A stretch of 64,000 nucleotides of DNA from SW132 sp038150125. GTDB taxonomy: Bacteria; Bacteroidota; Rhodothermia; Balneolales; Balneolaceae. Shown here piece by piece: positions 63,578 to 64,000 of this stretch (positions are counted from its first letter, which is position 1; each line of letters starts with the position of its first letter). Location: the NCBI RefSeq assembly GCF_038150125.1, contig NZ_JBBVMF010000016.1, positions 78,858-142,857 of the forward strand, given 5' to 3'. Below the pieces are notes generated by a model that saw nothing but the letters and a program-made list of their open reading frames with translations, searched no databases and was not told the origin of the DNA. The translations under genes and the position numbers were made by a program.

Positions 63578-64000
63578 GTATAAGACTTCGTAAAACCGTG
63601 CTTTTGTCAAATTTGAGTTTATCTCAACTTCCGTAAAATCTTAAAAATCAGCCTTAATTACCTTTAAATAACGCTCTGTAGTGCTACATCCATTTTTTTA
63701 CTGGATAAGCTTCCCGTTCAGCCTTCCATCCAAACCCGCATCTGAAGGCATTTACGTACATAAGGATACTAAAAAGCAATTATACCAACTACCACAGATA
63801 ACCAAAGCACCAGAGGCGCAACATATCCGTAGCCCAAAGTCACTGCGCAGCGGCGGCTTTAGGTTAAGAGCATGCCTAAAATTTGGGAGCGCCGTAGGTG
63901 CGGTATATCCGCGCCCTTGCAAAAGGACCATACCCTCTCCTGACTTCCGCATTGGGACACCCTGCTAAAAGTTGAATAAATCAGCCAACATTCGTTGCTC
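63578..64000. repeat. Non-coding end of window with a dispersed-repeat block
   Basis: No credible gene. From 63809 to about 63913 there are two related direct segments, AGGCGCAACATATCCGTAG and AGGTGCGGTATATCCGCGC, about 80 bases apart, with CCCAAAG and CCTAAAATTTGGG between them. This looks like a REP-type interspersed repeat. A weak TTGAG-TTTAT-CTCAA hairpin near 63616-63630 may follow the transporter gene, but it has no T-run. Confidence 0.45.

Noticed and set aside
63681..63968. 95-residue frame at the window end
   Set aside because: It is made of a dispersed repeat and non-coding DNA; no domain is visible.

Overview
This 64 kb window looks like a chromosomal segment of a heterotrophic marine or saline bacterium of the Bacteroidota / Balneolota / Rhodothermota group. 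The reasons are two tandem SusC/SusD pairs, a FecI-type sigma factor with a FecR-type anti-sigma factor, many short-signal lipoproteins, few strong Shine-Dalgarno sequences and moderate GC. I saw no rRNA, tRNA, CRISPR array, prophage or intact insertion sequence.

Layout. (1) 1-1650: a truncated gene start, a YehS-like DUF1456 gene, and a decayed secreted metallo-beta-lactamase-fold gene with an in-frame stop. (2) 2055-36394: a large polysaccharide utilisation locus: ECF sigma, FecR, SusC with an STN signalling domain, SusD, a second SusC/SusD pair, two SGBP-like lipoproteins (one a GH10-like protein that has lost both catalytic glutamates), a terminator, a giant FG-GAP/UnbV lipoprotein, GH95, GH10 xylanase, GH43, GH115 alpha-glucuronidase, an acetyl-esterase-like hydrolase, GH97 and a second giant FG-GAP/UnbV lipoprotein. 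Together these point to a heavily substituted glucuronoarabinoxylan as substrate. A sugar-porter MFS gene lies at 62144-63577. (3) 36458-43300: a small lipoprotein, a GIY-YIG mini-protein, an ABC ATPase and an ABC-permease/M1-aminopeptidase fusion, and a GxxExxY nuclease-fold gene, interleaved with a dispersed family of imperfect palindromic repeats. (4) 43358-45571: an alpha/beta hydrolase and an unknown secreted protein. (5) 45602-51580: an arsenic locus with arsR, arsC, a MOSC gene, arsD and arsA on the minus strand and an unrecognised polytopic membrane protein on the plus strand. Three 16-bp palindromes of one pattern (ATCGT-N6-ACGAT) precede arsR, arsD and the membrane protein. No ArsB or Acr3 pump is present. 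(6) 51787-58677: a two-gene unit coding a fibronectin-III protein and a 1583-residue secreted protein. (7) 58961-63577: CIA30-like protein, YgjP-like metallopeptidase, a DksA/TraR-like protein, small membrane proteins and the sugar transporter. The window ends in non-coding DNA with a dispersed repeat.

Most promising leads: the shared operator that ties the unknown membrane protein to the arsenic genes; the repeat family that abuts two nuclease-fold genes; the twin, internally duplicated FG-GAP/UnbV lipoproteins bracketing the xylan enzymes; and the catalytically dead GH10-like lipoprotein. All functional assignments come from reading motifs by eye; no database search was possible.
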